Of a stretch of DNA of 6,186 nt, positions 1 through 5,896 are shown piece after piece. Where the stretch lies: NCBI GenBank assembly GCA_000467935.1, contig KI259764.1, forward strand, positions 1 through 6,186, written 5' to 3'. Within the stretch, counting starts at the first letter, position 1, and every line of letters begins with the position of its first letter. The DNA is from Peptostreptococcaceae bacterium oral taxon 113 str. W5053. Lineage in GTDB: Bacteria > Bacillota > Clostridia > Tissierellales > Peptoniphilaceae. The notes under the pieces were generated by a model. The model had not been told where the DNA came from. It did no database searches and worked only from the letters and a program-made list of their open reading frames with translations. The translations under genes and the position numbers were made by a program.

Positions 1-49
1 GCCTCTTGACATATCACCAAATTGCTTACTATTCTTTCTCTGTTATCAT

Positions 50-604
50 TTACCGTAAGCCATTGCCTTCCCTTAATCTTGTATTTATGAAATTTATACA
101 TTCCTGTTTTTCCGTCTCGTCTGCAAAAACCCGAAACGGAAGAATCATCGCCATTACCGGTGCCGTATAGAGATAAATCGCCTTCTCCGACTGCCGTATC
201 TGCGTGATTGCTCCGTACTGTATAGAACTTTCCTCTTATTCTGTTACAGTACGAATTTTGTCCTCCTCAAGGAAAAGGCTCCTTTTTCCCAGGATATTGC
301 TCTTTCCTTCCTTAAATAAAATTTTTTTGGCATTTCTCAACATTGTCGCATCAAAAAACTTTGGAAAACCGAACCAGAATAATATAGACAGCGGTATCAT
401 AGCAACTAAAAATCCGACAATAAAATCAACACCCAGTCTTTCAGCTCCTTCAAGAAGCCAGAATATCAAACCGGTTCCAAAAGGTATCAATGTAAGGATA
501 ATACGAAGCAACTTTCTCTGTCTTCTATAAAATTGATAGTTTTTCACCGTAAACATATTAAAATCCAGATAATCCTGCTCTGTCAGGTCAAATGTGAATT
601 TCAT
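50..604 (-). pseudogene. YcxB-like membrane protein gene, interrupted by one in-frame stop
   Basis: The first 122 codons (604 down to 239) encode a small membrane protein with a charged N-terminus, two hydrophobic segments (about residues 33-51 and 59-80) and the start of a cytoplasmic YcxB-type domain ending in KIRTVTE. A TAA follows at 238-236. The same frame then stays open for 61 more codons, reading EESSIQYGAITQIRQSEKAI, then YLYTAPVMAMILPFRVF, and ends at a TAA at 52-50. This tail is what YcxB-like proteins normally carry, so the intact protein would be about 184 residues. One base change, for example a Tyr codon to TAA, explains the break. The start is supported by an AAGGAGG site at 614-620, 9 bases upstream of ATG. 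The family's function is poorly known. The family assignment is from memory of its sequence pattern. A sequencing error at 236-238 or a tolerated truncation are the alternatives. Confidence 0.8.
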
Positions 605-699
605 TCCTTCTTTCCTCCTTAAACAATTTTCAAAAAACTGTCATAGTCTAACTTGCTTTAAACATGAATAAAAGTACTCAAACAGCCTCCCTGTCTGCG

Positions 700-721
700 T
701 TCACATATCGTTTACATATCG
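700..721. repeat. Two tandem 11-base units
   Basis: TTCACATATCG (700-710) is followed directly by TTTACATATCG (711-721), a match at 10 of 11 positions. It lies in the predicted leader of the YcxB-like gene. It may be a recent slippage duplication or a pair of binding half-sites one helical turn apart. Confidence 0.5.
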
Positions 722-753
722 CCTTTTTTTTTAGAAAACGGTGCACTGATTTT

Positions 754-812
754 CTTGACAAATGTCAAGCCGCTTCTCAAAATTAGATTCCTCGTCAACT
801 TTAAATGTCAAG
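754..812. repeat. CTTGACA/TGTCAAG inverted repeat with a direct copy 43 bases away
   Basis: CTTGACA (754-760) and TGTCAAG (763-769) form a perfect 7-base inverted repeat around AA. The ten-base string AAATGTCAAG occurs at 760-769 and again at 803-812. The second copy overlaps the -35 element of the candidate promoter. The spacing of 43 bases is close to four helical turns, so two bound proteins would lie on nearly the same face. This is consistent with an operator, but no regulator is known here and the motif partly reflects the -35 consensus itself. Confidence 0.4.
782..811 (-). promoter_or_regulatory. Candidate sigma-A promoter for the YcxB-like gene
   Basis: On the minus strand TTGACA (811-806) is a perfect -35 element and TCTAAT (787-782) is a 5-of-6 match to TATAAT, with an 18-base spacer. 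It would give a leader of about 170 bases before the ATG at 604, which is long. The -35 lies in a repeated motif, and a second TTGACA (768-763) lies in the predicted leader without a good -10. It is plausible but unproven. Confidence 0.4.
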
Positions 813-940
813 ACTGTTGCACTTCAAAAAATACTCTGTAAATTCTGTTCATAATACATCTCTATTTTGAAAATAATGTTTTGTATTTTCTTATAAATTC
901 GTTAAACAGAATAGCATTTTCATAGAACCATAACTTATAC

Positions 941-983
941 CCATGGTAAAATTCTTAAGAATTTACTTCCATATTTTATATGG
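941..983. repeat. Cluster of three adjacent palindromes
   Basis: CCATGG lies at 941-946. A perfect 16-base palindrome, AAATTCTTAAGAATTT, lies at 949-964. CCATAT-TTT-ATATGG, with perfect 6-base arms, lies at 969-983. The three follow one another with gaps of only 2 and 4 bases. The outer CCAT (941) and ATGG (980-983) also pair. Neither strand shows a T-tract after these folds, so simple termination is unlikely. A protein-binding region is possible. Confidence 0.55.
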
Positions 984-1066
984 ATAAATTTCTTTTACAT
1001 CATTAGGCGATATTCAATTTTCCATCGAATCATAAAATATCGTCCTGCGAACCCTTCCGAAGTTTA

Positions 1067-1639
1067 TCACTCCACACAAAGTCCAATTGGAGTACATTTT
1101 CCACTGTTCGTATCACTTTCCGATACACTGCAGGCGCAAATACCGACTTTGACATCCATCAAAGCCTCAAGCACAATTTTGTCTCCCGCTTTGGAGATGG
1201 GTGGATGAATTGTAATCTTTCCCTTTTCGTCCACTGTTGTGTACATAAAAAGGTTCACGGGATTGATGATGGAGCGATGTTCTCCGAGGGTGCCGTTCAT
1301 ATTATTGAAGCAGTTCGGATGCCCGTCACCGTTCCGATAAAAAAAATCATACATCTCCGGGCGACAACAAGGAAAAAGCAGATCATGCGCTCCGACATCA
1401 TCCGAAATAATTCGAAACATCGGACGATACCGATTGGTGTAAAGAGCATCACCCACATTTAACTTCAAAGACGCATGACAGTCCAGTGTAACGGCGGGAG
1501 AAAGAAATTCTTCGCGCTCTGTAGCTGACACGGCAAAGAAATCCGCAACCTGTCCTCCCTCAAGATCTGTAACCGTAATCCGTTGTCCTTTTTTTACATT
1601 TACCTTTTTCCCTGAACAAGCAGGAATGTAATAATCCAT
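1067..1639 (-). CDS. DUF1989 family protein (urea carboxylase-associated type)
   Basis: The protein has 190 residues and covers the whole domain. Family landmarks are KKGQRITVTDLEGGQVADFF (about 17-35), an LYTNRYRPM block (66-74), DDVGAHDLLFPCCRPEMY (80-97) with paired Cys91-Cys92, GHPNCFNN (106-113), NPVNLFM (126-132), HPPISKAGD (145-153) and a C-terminal Cys-containing segment. The conserved His and Cys residues probably bind a metal. Relatives sit beside urea/guanidine carboxylases, and some have been shown to form carboxyguanidine deiminase. No such partner lies in this window, so the substrate here is open. The start is ATG at 1639: AAGGAGGAG lies 7-15 bases upstream, whereas an ATG 23 codons earlier (1708) has no ribosome binding site and adds non-conserved sequence. 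Base composition is visibly richer in GC than the operon upstream (28 of 60 against 18 of 60 in two hand-counted stretches), which hints at a different history. Confidence 0.85.
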   Translation of the reverse strand: MDYYIPACSGKKVNVKKGQRITVTDLEGGQVADFFAVSATEREEFLSPAVTLDCHASLKLNVGDALYTNRYRPMFRIISDDVGAHDLLFPCCRPEMYDFFYRNGDGHPNCFNNMNGTLGEHRSIINPVNLFMYTTVDEKGKITIHPPISKAGDKIVLEALMDVKVGICACSVSESDTNSGKCTPIGLCVE

Positions 1640-1645
1640 TTCAAT

Positions 1646-1654
1646 CTCCTCCTT
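1646..1654 (-). promoter_or_regulatory. Ribosome binding site that fixes the DUF1989 start
   Basis: AAGGAGGAG on the minus strand lies just upstream of the ATG at 1639 at ideal spacing. It selects this Met over the upstream in-frame Met at 1708, which lacks any purine-rich site. Confidence 0.85.
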
Positions 1655-1737
1655 CACTTCAACTTCCCCACAGTTTTTTGCTCTATCCCCCTTAAAGAGC
1701 GAATGCACGGGTACGCTATCGAAAAAATTCTCACTGT

Positions 1738-1775
1738 AAAAAAATATTCACCATAACTTTTCTTCTTATGGTGAA
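1738..1775 (-). terminator. Rho-independent terminator of the deacetylase operon
   Basis: Read on the minus strand, TTCACCATAA (1775-1766) and TTATGGTGAA (1756-1747) form a perfect 10-base stem with a 9-base loop. The stem is followed by TA and seven T residues (1744-1738). It starts 8 bases after the end of the deacetylase gene. The stem is AT-rich, but the perfect pairing and T-tract make it convincing. It separates the operon from the DUF1989 gene, which must therefore have its own promoter between about 1660 and 1740. I found no strong -35/-10 pair there, only TTTACA at 1740-1735 with a poor -10. Confidence 0.85.
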
Positions 1776-1782
1776 CATCATC

Positions 1783-2760
1783 TTATTTTAAAATTCCAAA
1801 TTTAAATCCTTCCGCTTTAAAATAATCAATGATTTGAGGTAAAGTTTCCAAGGTTAAATTTTTTCCGATAGCATCGTGCATTAATACGACCAACACATCC
1901 GGATTTCCTGCGTTCTTTATGGTCATTTTTAAAAAATCCATCATTTCTTCAGCCGTTGTCGGGCGAATATCCTCCGGCTCCGCATCCCCCACAAGACAAT
2001 TCCAATCAATCCATTGAATATTGTTTTGTTCCAACATCAAGTCCGCCGGCTCCATTTCATTCCAGGACATATGTCCTCCCGGATAACGAAATACCGCACT
2101 ATGAAAATCGTCCCCTAAAAGATTCTTGCAAGCCTGTTGCGTATCCAATGCTTCCTGACGAATAGCTTCCACATCTGCAACTCTTCCCGGGTAAAGATGT
2201 GTATAATCATGAGTTTGACTGTGAAGAGCAACGCCATGCCCCTCTGCGATTTCACGTTTAAAAATCGGTGCAATCTCCTCTGTCAAATTTCCTCCCACCA
2301 CAAAGAAAGTTGCCGGTACATTTTTTTCTTTTAAAACATCCAATACCAAGGGGGTAATACTGGTGTTTACACCGTCATCAAAGGTTAAAAATACAACTTT
2401 TTCGCCTGCATATTCTTTTTCCCCTCTTGTAATCATACGAATTTCTTTCGTATCATAGGCATAACTTTCCGCTTTTCGCGCAAAATTATACCCCGGCAAT
2501 AACGCACCGGTTTCTAACTCCTTTTGAATGCGTTCTTTCTCAAGACGTTTTCTTTCTTCCTCAAGGCGTTCTTTTTCTTCCTCTTCCAAACGCTTTTCCT
2601 TTTCACTTTTTTCAATCAATCCTTTTTCTTTCGCTTCTTTAACAAAAGAAGCCTGTTCTTCATTATATCGATTTACAAAAATAAAAATACCGATTGTTAA
2701 CGCCAAAAAAGTAATTAAAAACAATATAAATTTCCAGTCAAATGTAGTTTTTTTGTTCAT
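1783..2760 (-). CDS. Membrane-anchored polysaccharide deacetylase (CE4 / NodB domain)
   Basis: This 325-residue protein has a short cytoplasmic N-terminus, one membrane anchor (about 11-29) and a highly charged Glu/Lys/Arg stretch (33-85) that is probably a coiled coil or stalk. An extracellular NodB-type domain runs from about 120 to the end. All five CE4 motifs are seen: TFDDG (126-130, catalytic Asp128 and metal-binding Asp129), HSQTH (180-184, metal ligands His180 and His184), RYPGG (225-229), WIDWN (250-254) and LMHDA (293-297, catalytic His295). Such enzymes remove N-acetyl groups from peptidoglycan or other surface glycans, which often gives lysozyme resistance. The exact substrate is an inference. 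The ATG at 2760 has a GAGG site that overlaps the stop of the upstream gene, so translation is probably coupled. The ORF is complete, and a terminator follows it. Confidence 0.93.
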   Translation of the reverse strand: MNKKTTFDWKFILFLITFLALTIGIFIFVNRYNEEQASFVKEAKEKGLIEKSEKEKRLEEEEKERLEEERKRLEKERIQKELETGALLPGYNFARKAESYAYDTKEIRMITRGEKEYAGEKVVFLTFDDGVNTSITPLVLDVLKEKNVPATFFVVGGNLTEEIAPIFKREIAEGHGVALHSQTHDYTHLYPGRVADVEAIRQEALDTQQACKNLLGDDFHSAVFRYPGGHMSWNEMEPADLMLEQNNIQWIDWNCLVGDAEPEDIRPTTAEEMMDFLKMTIKNAGNPDVLVVLMHDAIGKNLTLETLPQIIDYFKAEGFKFGILK

Positions 2761-2768
2761 TTTATCCT

Positions 2769-3893
2769 CTAAGCCAATTTTTTAATATAAATTCTCCATG
2801 TTTTATAAGGGGTCAAGCCGATCGCGTGAATATCCCTTAACATCGCCTCGTTATATTCCCAAATTGTAGAGCCTTCCATGCTCTTATATCCTTTTTTCAT
2901 CGCCGTGGTGTGACTGCGCAAATACATTGCCGCCGTAACCCCCTTATTTCTAAATTCAGGAGTAACAAACAATACAAATAATCTTGCCCGATCTATTTTT
3001 TTACGATAGTAAAGAAACTTCAGCATGCTGATGGGATTCATGCTGCCCTTCATTTTCTTTAAAACCTGATTATAATCCGGCATAGTGATATTAAATCCAA
3101 TAGGATTTCTGTTTTCATCTCTCGCAATATAAATTAAATCTGGATCACACAAAGGAGCAATGGAATTTTTAATACTTAAATATTCCTCTTCTCCGGGAGG
3201 AATAAAATCTGCCCATTCTCTCGGTAAAGCTTTTTCGATAACGGTTTTGATATCCTCCAATTCCTTGTCCAAATTATTCAAATCCAAGTTTTCTAAAGTA
3301 AAATGATACCGTTTCATAGCGATAGGGACTAACCTTTGATATCTTAAAATATTAACATCTTCCATCGCAGACATGAAACCGTAAACGTCAAAATATTTTT
3401 CATATCCCGCTTCTTGGATTAAATCATTATAATAAGGCGGATTGTAGACATTCATCACATAAGTCGGATCCGTAAAATTATCGATTAAGAAACCTCTGTT
3501 ATCGTCCCCTCCAGGCAAAGCCAACGGTCCCTTTATCGTATCGGCACCATGTTTTAACGCCCATTTTTCAGCATAAGCAAACAAAGCCTTTGCCCCCTCT
3601 TTATCATTGAAAGATTCAAATTCGGAGATATAGGCTTCATGATAATTTTTGGCTTCATTTAATTCTTCGTTAACTCCCACAATACATCTTGCAGTTAAGA
3701 CATCCCCTTTATAACACATCAATTTTGTGCTCGGGCCTACGGAATACACCGCACTGGTCTTACCTGTAATATATTTGCGATATTCTTTTCTAAGCGGAGG
3801 AACCCAAGGGGAATCCTCACTATAAATAGAATAAGGAAATCTTATAAATTCATTTAAATCTTCATCATCAATTTCGATGACTTTATATTCCAT
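2769..3893 (-). CDS. GNAT-fold acetyltransferase-like protein (BcerS-like family)
   Basis: The 374-residue protein matches a family of two-part GNAT-fold proteins annotated only as acetyltransferase-like. The N-terminal part has SPWVPPLRKEYRKY (28-41), which is typical of the family. The middle has IKGPLALPGGDDNRGFLID (120-138) and YVMNVYNPPYYNDLI (145-159). The C-terminal half carries a GNAT-like core: a beta strand ARLFVLFVTPEF (303-314), then RNKGVT (315-320) in the place of the acetyl-CoA pyrophosphate loop, a helix, and a closing YKTWRIYIKKL (363-373). The loop is weaker than the usual R/Q-x-x-G-x-G/A pattern, so catalysis should not be taken for granted. It is soluble, with no signal peptide or membrane segment. 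The ATG at 3893 is preceded by AGAGGTG at about 10 bases. It is the first gene of the operon, 8 bases before the deacetylase ATG. The substrate is unknown. Confidence 0.82.
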   Translation of the reverse strand: MEYKVIEIDDEDLNEFIRFPYSIYSEDSPWVPPLRKEYRKYITGKTSAVYSVGPSTKLMCYKGDVLTARCIVGVNEELNEAKNYHEAYISEFESFNDKEGAKALFAYAEKWALKHGADTIKGPLALPGGDDNRGFLIDNFTDPTYVMNVYNPPYYNDLIQEAGYEKYFDVYGFMSAMEDVNILRYQRLVPIAMKRYHFTLENLDLNNLDKELEDIKTVIEKALPREWADFIPPGEEEYLSIKNSIAPLCDPDLIYIARDENRNPIGFNITMPDYNQVLKKMKGSMNPISMLKFLYYRKKIDRARLFVLFVTPEFRNKGVTAAMYLRSHTTAMKKGYKSMEGSTIWEYNEAMLRDIHAIGLTPYKTWRIYIKKLA

Positions 3894-3941
3894 AAAAATT
3901 GCACCTCTTTCTAAAAGGTTTTAAAATATAATTCCACTGTT

Positions 3942-3970
3942 ATCATACTTTAAACATGCTGACTTTTCAA
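3942..3970 (-). promoter_or_regulatory. Sigma-A promoter of the acetyltransferase/deacetylase operon
   Basis: On the minus strand TTGAAA (3970-3965) and TATGAT (3947-3942) are each 5-of-6 matches to consensus, with the ideal 17-base spacer. Transcription would begin near 3935, giving a leader of about 42 bases with no room for a riboswitch. This suggests mostly housekeeping expression. Confidence 0.75.
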
Positions 3971-4122
3971 GTTTAAAATAATCCTCTATCATAATCCAAT
4001 ATTTATGACACACTTAAAAAGCAGTTTTATATACCTATTCCTTAAACCTCTATTGGTTGATATCCTTTACTACTTTATTTGCTTTAAAAACATATGGCAT
4101 ATGTTTTTTCTCTTGTTGAACC
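3971..4122. other. Short AT-rich intergenic region between the operon promoter and the IS remnant
   Basis: I see no gene here. Apart from the CATATG palindrome there is no clear signal. I looked for a left inverted end of the insertion sequence resembling the complement of the right-hand TTGACCACAACA and did not find one, so the left end is lost or changed. Confidence 0.6.
4086..4108. repeat. Perfect 23-base palindrome around CATATG, possible terminator or operator
   Basis: AAAAACATATG (4086-4096) and CATATGTTTTT (4098-4108) are exact complements about a single central G at 4097. As RNA it would fold as a 9-base stem with a 5-base loop ending in U residues on either strand. It could therefore act as a weak two-way terminator screening the operon promoter from the insertion-sequence remnant, or as an operator. 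It lies just left of the first recognisable transposase codons and may mark the old edge of the element. Confidence 0.45.
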
Positions 4123-4314
4123 TTGTTAAAAACTTTCTCATCAAAATATGGCGTTTTACTTTCTACACTTAGGAAACGGATTAAGCTATACTGTGAAATC
4201 AAAACAGGGAATAGTAACAAATTAAAGAATTACAAAAATTCAAATAGTCTTATAATTGTAAACATCAGTAAGGAACTGGCAGAGACACAGAAGGAAAATG
4301 AATATTTGCCCTAA
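4123..4314 (+). pseudogene. IS3-family OrfA fragment (helix-turn-helix part)
   Basis: The frame opens at TTG and reads SSKYGVLLSTLRKRIKLYCE, closely resembling the recognition part of IS3 OrfA proteins (KYGVSSSTIRKWVKLYxEIK). It then ends in ELAETQKENEYLP, the start of the OrfA leucine zipper, before a stop. In-frame sequence upstream is closed by a TGA at 4117-4119, so the first 20-30 residues of OrfA are gone. There is no ribosome binding site of note, and the frame is not expected to make a working protein. It overlaps the next fragment by one base through the TAA/ATG join, which is a product of the deletion. Confidence 0.7.
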
Positions 4315-4892
4315 TGCGTATTACAATTACAAGAAACATAGGAAAGCAGAATACTTATGCCTTAAGGAATAGATTAAACGGGAAATTTTCAGCAAGTGAT
4401 AAAAATTTAAGGTGGTGCACGGGTTTCACTTATCTGTTTCTCACAGATGGTTCGAAAAGATATAACTGCACCATAACCGAGCTTTATGATAGAAGTGTTG
4501 TTGCCAGCATCACCGATAAATTCATTACAAGTGACTTGGCAATAAGAACAATTCAAAAAGCTATTTCCGCACAAAATAGTAAAATAGACACCAGTGCACT
4601 AATTCTACATAGCGATCAAAGAAAGCAGTATACATCCGGGAGCTTCACCGATTTCTGTGAGAACATTGGAATAACCCAAAGCATAAGCAAAGCCGATTGT
4701 CCATATGATAATGCACCTATGGAGCGCTATTTTAATACTTTAAAGAACGAACTCAGATAACCACCACTACCATAATGATGAGGACCTTAACAAGGTAATA
4801 AGCGAGTTCGCGCATATCGTTACTATAACCAAGAACGACCACGTTCATATAATGGCTACAGAACGCCGTATGAGGTAAGATATGTGGCATGA
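4314..4892 (+). pseudogene. IS3-family OrfB transposase remnant (integrase core)
   Basis: The integrase core starts near WCTGFTYLFLTDGSKRY (residues 34-50 of this frame). The motif is normally WCTDFTY, so the first catalytic Asp is replaced by Gly (GGT at 4422-4424, one A-to-G change). The second Asp remains in ILHSDQ (Asp101), although the following GS is now RK, and the catalytic Glu remains in DNAPMERYF (Glu137). The main frame stops at 4758-4760. The protein then continues one frame over from 4762 as HHYHNDEDLNKVISEFA, and back in the first frame from 4812 as YRYYNQERPRSYNGYRTP, ending at TGA 4890-4892. One inserted base and one inserted GC pair explain the shifts. About 100 N-terminal residues of a normal OrfB are missing. 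Confidence 0.87.
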
Positions 4893-5111
4893 TTGCAGGA
4901 GCAAAATTCAAATATCAATGGTTATAAAAATTGGACTCAAGTGTTACAAAAATGCTTGACCACAACACCTATAATTAAAGTCGATAATTATATCAATTAT
5001 AGTGTGCAGATTCATAAATGGTATATCTAATTGATCGGAAAATTATAAGTCAAAAGAAATATCTTCTTTGTGAGAGAGGTTAGCGGGGCTACATTTATGA
5101 TTTCTCTTATT
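4893..5111. other. IS right flank and spacer, no gene
   Basis: No coding frame is supported here. The first 75 bases are probably the non-coding right end of the insertion sequence. CTATAATT (4969-4976) and AATTATAG (4995-5002) form an 8-base inverted repeat with an 18-base loop. AAAGAA (5053-5058) and TTCTTT (5064-5069) form a weak hairpin on the downstream side of the transporter remnant, too AT-rich to call a terminator. Confidence 0.5.
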
Positions 5112-5846
5112 TTAACCATTACTACCACCAGCTGCTGCTTGTCTATTTGATACCACCTTTAAATAGCAAATGGCTAAACCTAAGAATAAACATCCTGCAA
5201 TTTTAAACGTATTATGAGCTCCTAAATAACTAACTAGATAACCAGAAAGGAGTCTTGATATCAGCATCGATATCGACATAATAAACATAAAGACTCCCAT
5301 TACTCGACCAACCATACTATCAGCTGCTGATTATGTATAATCTATGAACGATACCAATGTTGAGCAAAGAGAGTTTCCAAACATTTGAACCAACGACCCA
5401 ATGGTTGTGATTGCCGAAATTGCTTGTTTGTAATTCTCTTTAAAAACAGTATCAACAGTAACTTTAGTAAATGCCGGTGAATACAATCGTGAGAAACTCT
5501 CTAAAACAAATAAAACTATGCACAGAATCGCAAAACTCAATCTATTAATTCTAAGTAAAAACGCAATAAGGAGGATCAAAGCAGATTGAATCATTGTGAC
5601 TATAGAGATTATTTTTTTGTTGTTTTGAACATCAGATAGAGTACCACCTATCAATGAAAACAGAATACCCGGTAGTGTGGTGATTGCTAATAAAATCCCA
5701 GTACTAGTACTAGAGGCGGTTAGATTAATTACTAATAATGTTACAATGACATTATCCATTGAATCAGCAAATTTAATGAATACATCAGTTATCACTAAAG
5801 TTTGAAACGATCTATTTCTTAATAATATCTTCTTGTCAAAATTCAT
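5112..5846 (-). pseudogene. MFS efflux-type transporter with the middle deleted
   Basis: The N-terminal part (171 residues from ATG 5846) holds about five membrane helices and a motif-A-like loop between helices 2 and 3, GGTLSDVQNNKKI (67-79). The pattern PAFTKVTVDTVFKENYKQAI (124-143) is typical of MefA/MFS_3-type drug exporters. It ends at a TAA (5333-5331) right after helix 5. The same frame resumes as SAADSMVGRVMGVFMFIMSI, which matches the region before helix 10 or 11 in this family (normally DSMRGRVMGVFMF), and runs to TAA at 5114-5112. An intact member has about 400 residues. Here only about 240 codons remain, so roughly 160 residues from the middle are lost. The start at 5846 is chosen because AAGGAG (5858-5853) lies 6 bases upstream; an ATG nine codons earlier (5873) has no such site. 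A functional half-transporter is unlikely. Confidence 0.82.
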
Positions 5847-5852
5847 TGTTCT

Positions 5853-5858
5853 CTCCTT
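5853..5858 (-). promoter_or_regulatory. Ribosome binding site that fixes the MFS start
   Basis: AAGGAG on the minus strand lies 6 bases from ATG 5846. It favours MNFDKKILLR as the N-terminus over the upstream in-frame Met at 5873, because the site lies inside that longer version. Confidence 0.75.
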
Positions 5859-5896
5859 GTATGTTTTATTCAATGCATAGATAAATTGCTAATAAT

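Larger units (their letters stand above)
605..1066. other. Gene-free intergenic region, rich in small repeats and palindromes
   Basis: No convincing coding frame lies in these roughly 460 bases on either strand. Both flanking genes are read from the minus strand, so this is the downstream region of the DUF1989 gene and the upstream region of the YcxB-like gene. It holds the YcxB ribosome binding site (614-620), an 11-base tandem duplication (700-721), an inverted repeat plus direct repeat around TGTCAAG (754-812), a candidate minus-strand promoter (782-811) and three palindromes packed into 941-983. I see no clear Rho-independent terminator for the DUF1989 gene. The nearest fold, with arms CGATATT at 1008-1014 and AATATCG at 1036-1042, has a long loop and no T-tract. 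Confidence 0.7.
4123..4892 (+). mobile_element. Degraded IS3-family insertion sequence
   Basis: In order along the plus strand there is an OrfA fragment ending in a leucine-zipper-like KENEYL, then a jump into the region just before the OrfB integrase core, then the core, and then the family's usual C-terminal end, RSYNGYRTPYEVRY. The OrfA N-terminus and roughly 100 residues spanning the OrfA end and OrfB N-terminus are missing. The remaining core has a substituted catalytic Asp and two frameshifts, so the element cannot move itself. The right end may extend to about 4967, where GTGTTACAAAAATGCTTGAC and CCACAACA look like an IS terminus. No matching left terminal repeat or target duplication was seen. 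Confidence 0.85.

Noticed and set aside
6..35. Plus-strand TTGACA with TATTCT 18 bases on
   Set aside because: It points into the antisense of the YcxB-like gene with nothing to transcribe, and the -10 is weak.
204..530. Plus-strand open frame of 108 codons
   Set aside because: It is antisense to the YcxB-like gene, has no ribosome binding site and encodes a low-complexity Ser/Lys/Asn-rich product. The minus-strand frame has family similarity and a strong ribosome binding site.
842..912. ATTCTGTT and AACAGAAT inverted repeat
   Set aside because: The 8-base arms are 55 bases apart in AT-rich DNA, as expected by chance, and no function is suggested.
1205..1462. Plus-strand open frame of 85 codons
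   Set aside because: It is the reverse shadow of the conserved DUF1989 domain.
1640..1708. Longer DUF1989 start at Met 1708
   Set aside because: The extra 23 residues are not family-like, no ribosome binding site precedes that ATG, and the real site (1646-1654) lies inside the extension.
1640..1740. Guanidine riboswitch upstream of the DUF1989 gene
   Set aside because: I looked because of the family link to guanidine. The leader shows neither the paired ACGR-loop hairpins of the mini-ykkC type nor the conserved core of the ykkC type. A covariance-model search would settle it.
2528..2785. Plus-strand Ser/Phe-rich open frame
   Set aside because: It is the antisense of the Glu/Lys/Arg stalk of the deacetylase, since GAA/AAA-rich codons read backwards as TTC/TTT.
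3971..4122. Left terminal inverted repeat of the IS
   Set aside because: No stretch resembles the complement of the right-hand candidate end. The left terminus cannot be placed from this window.
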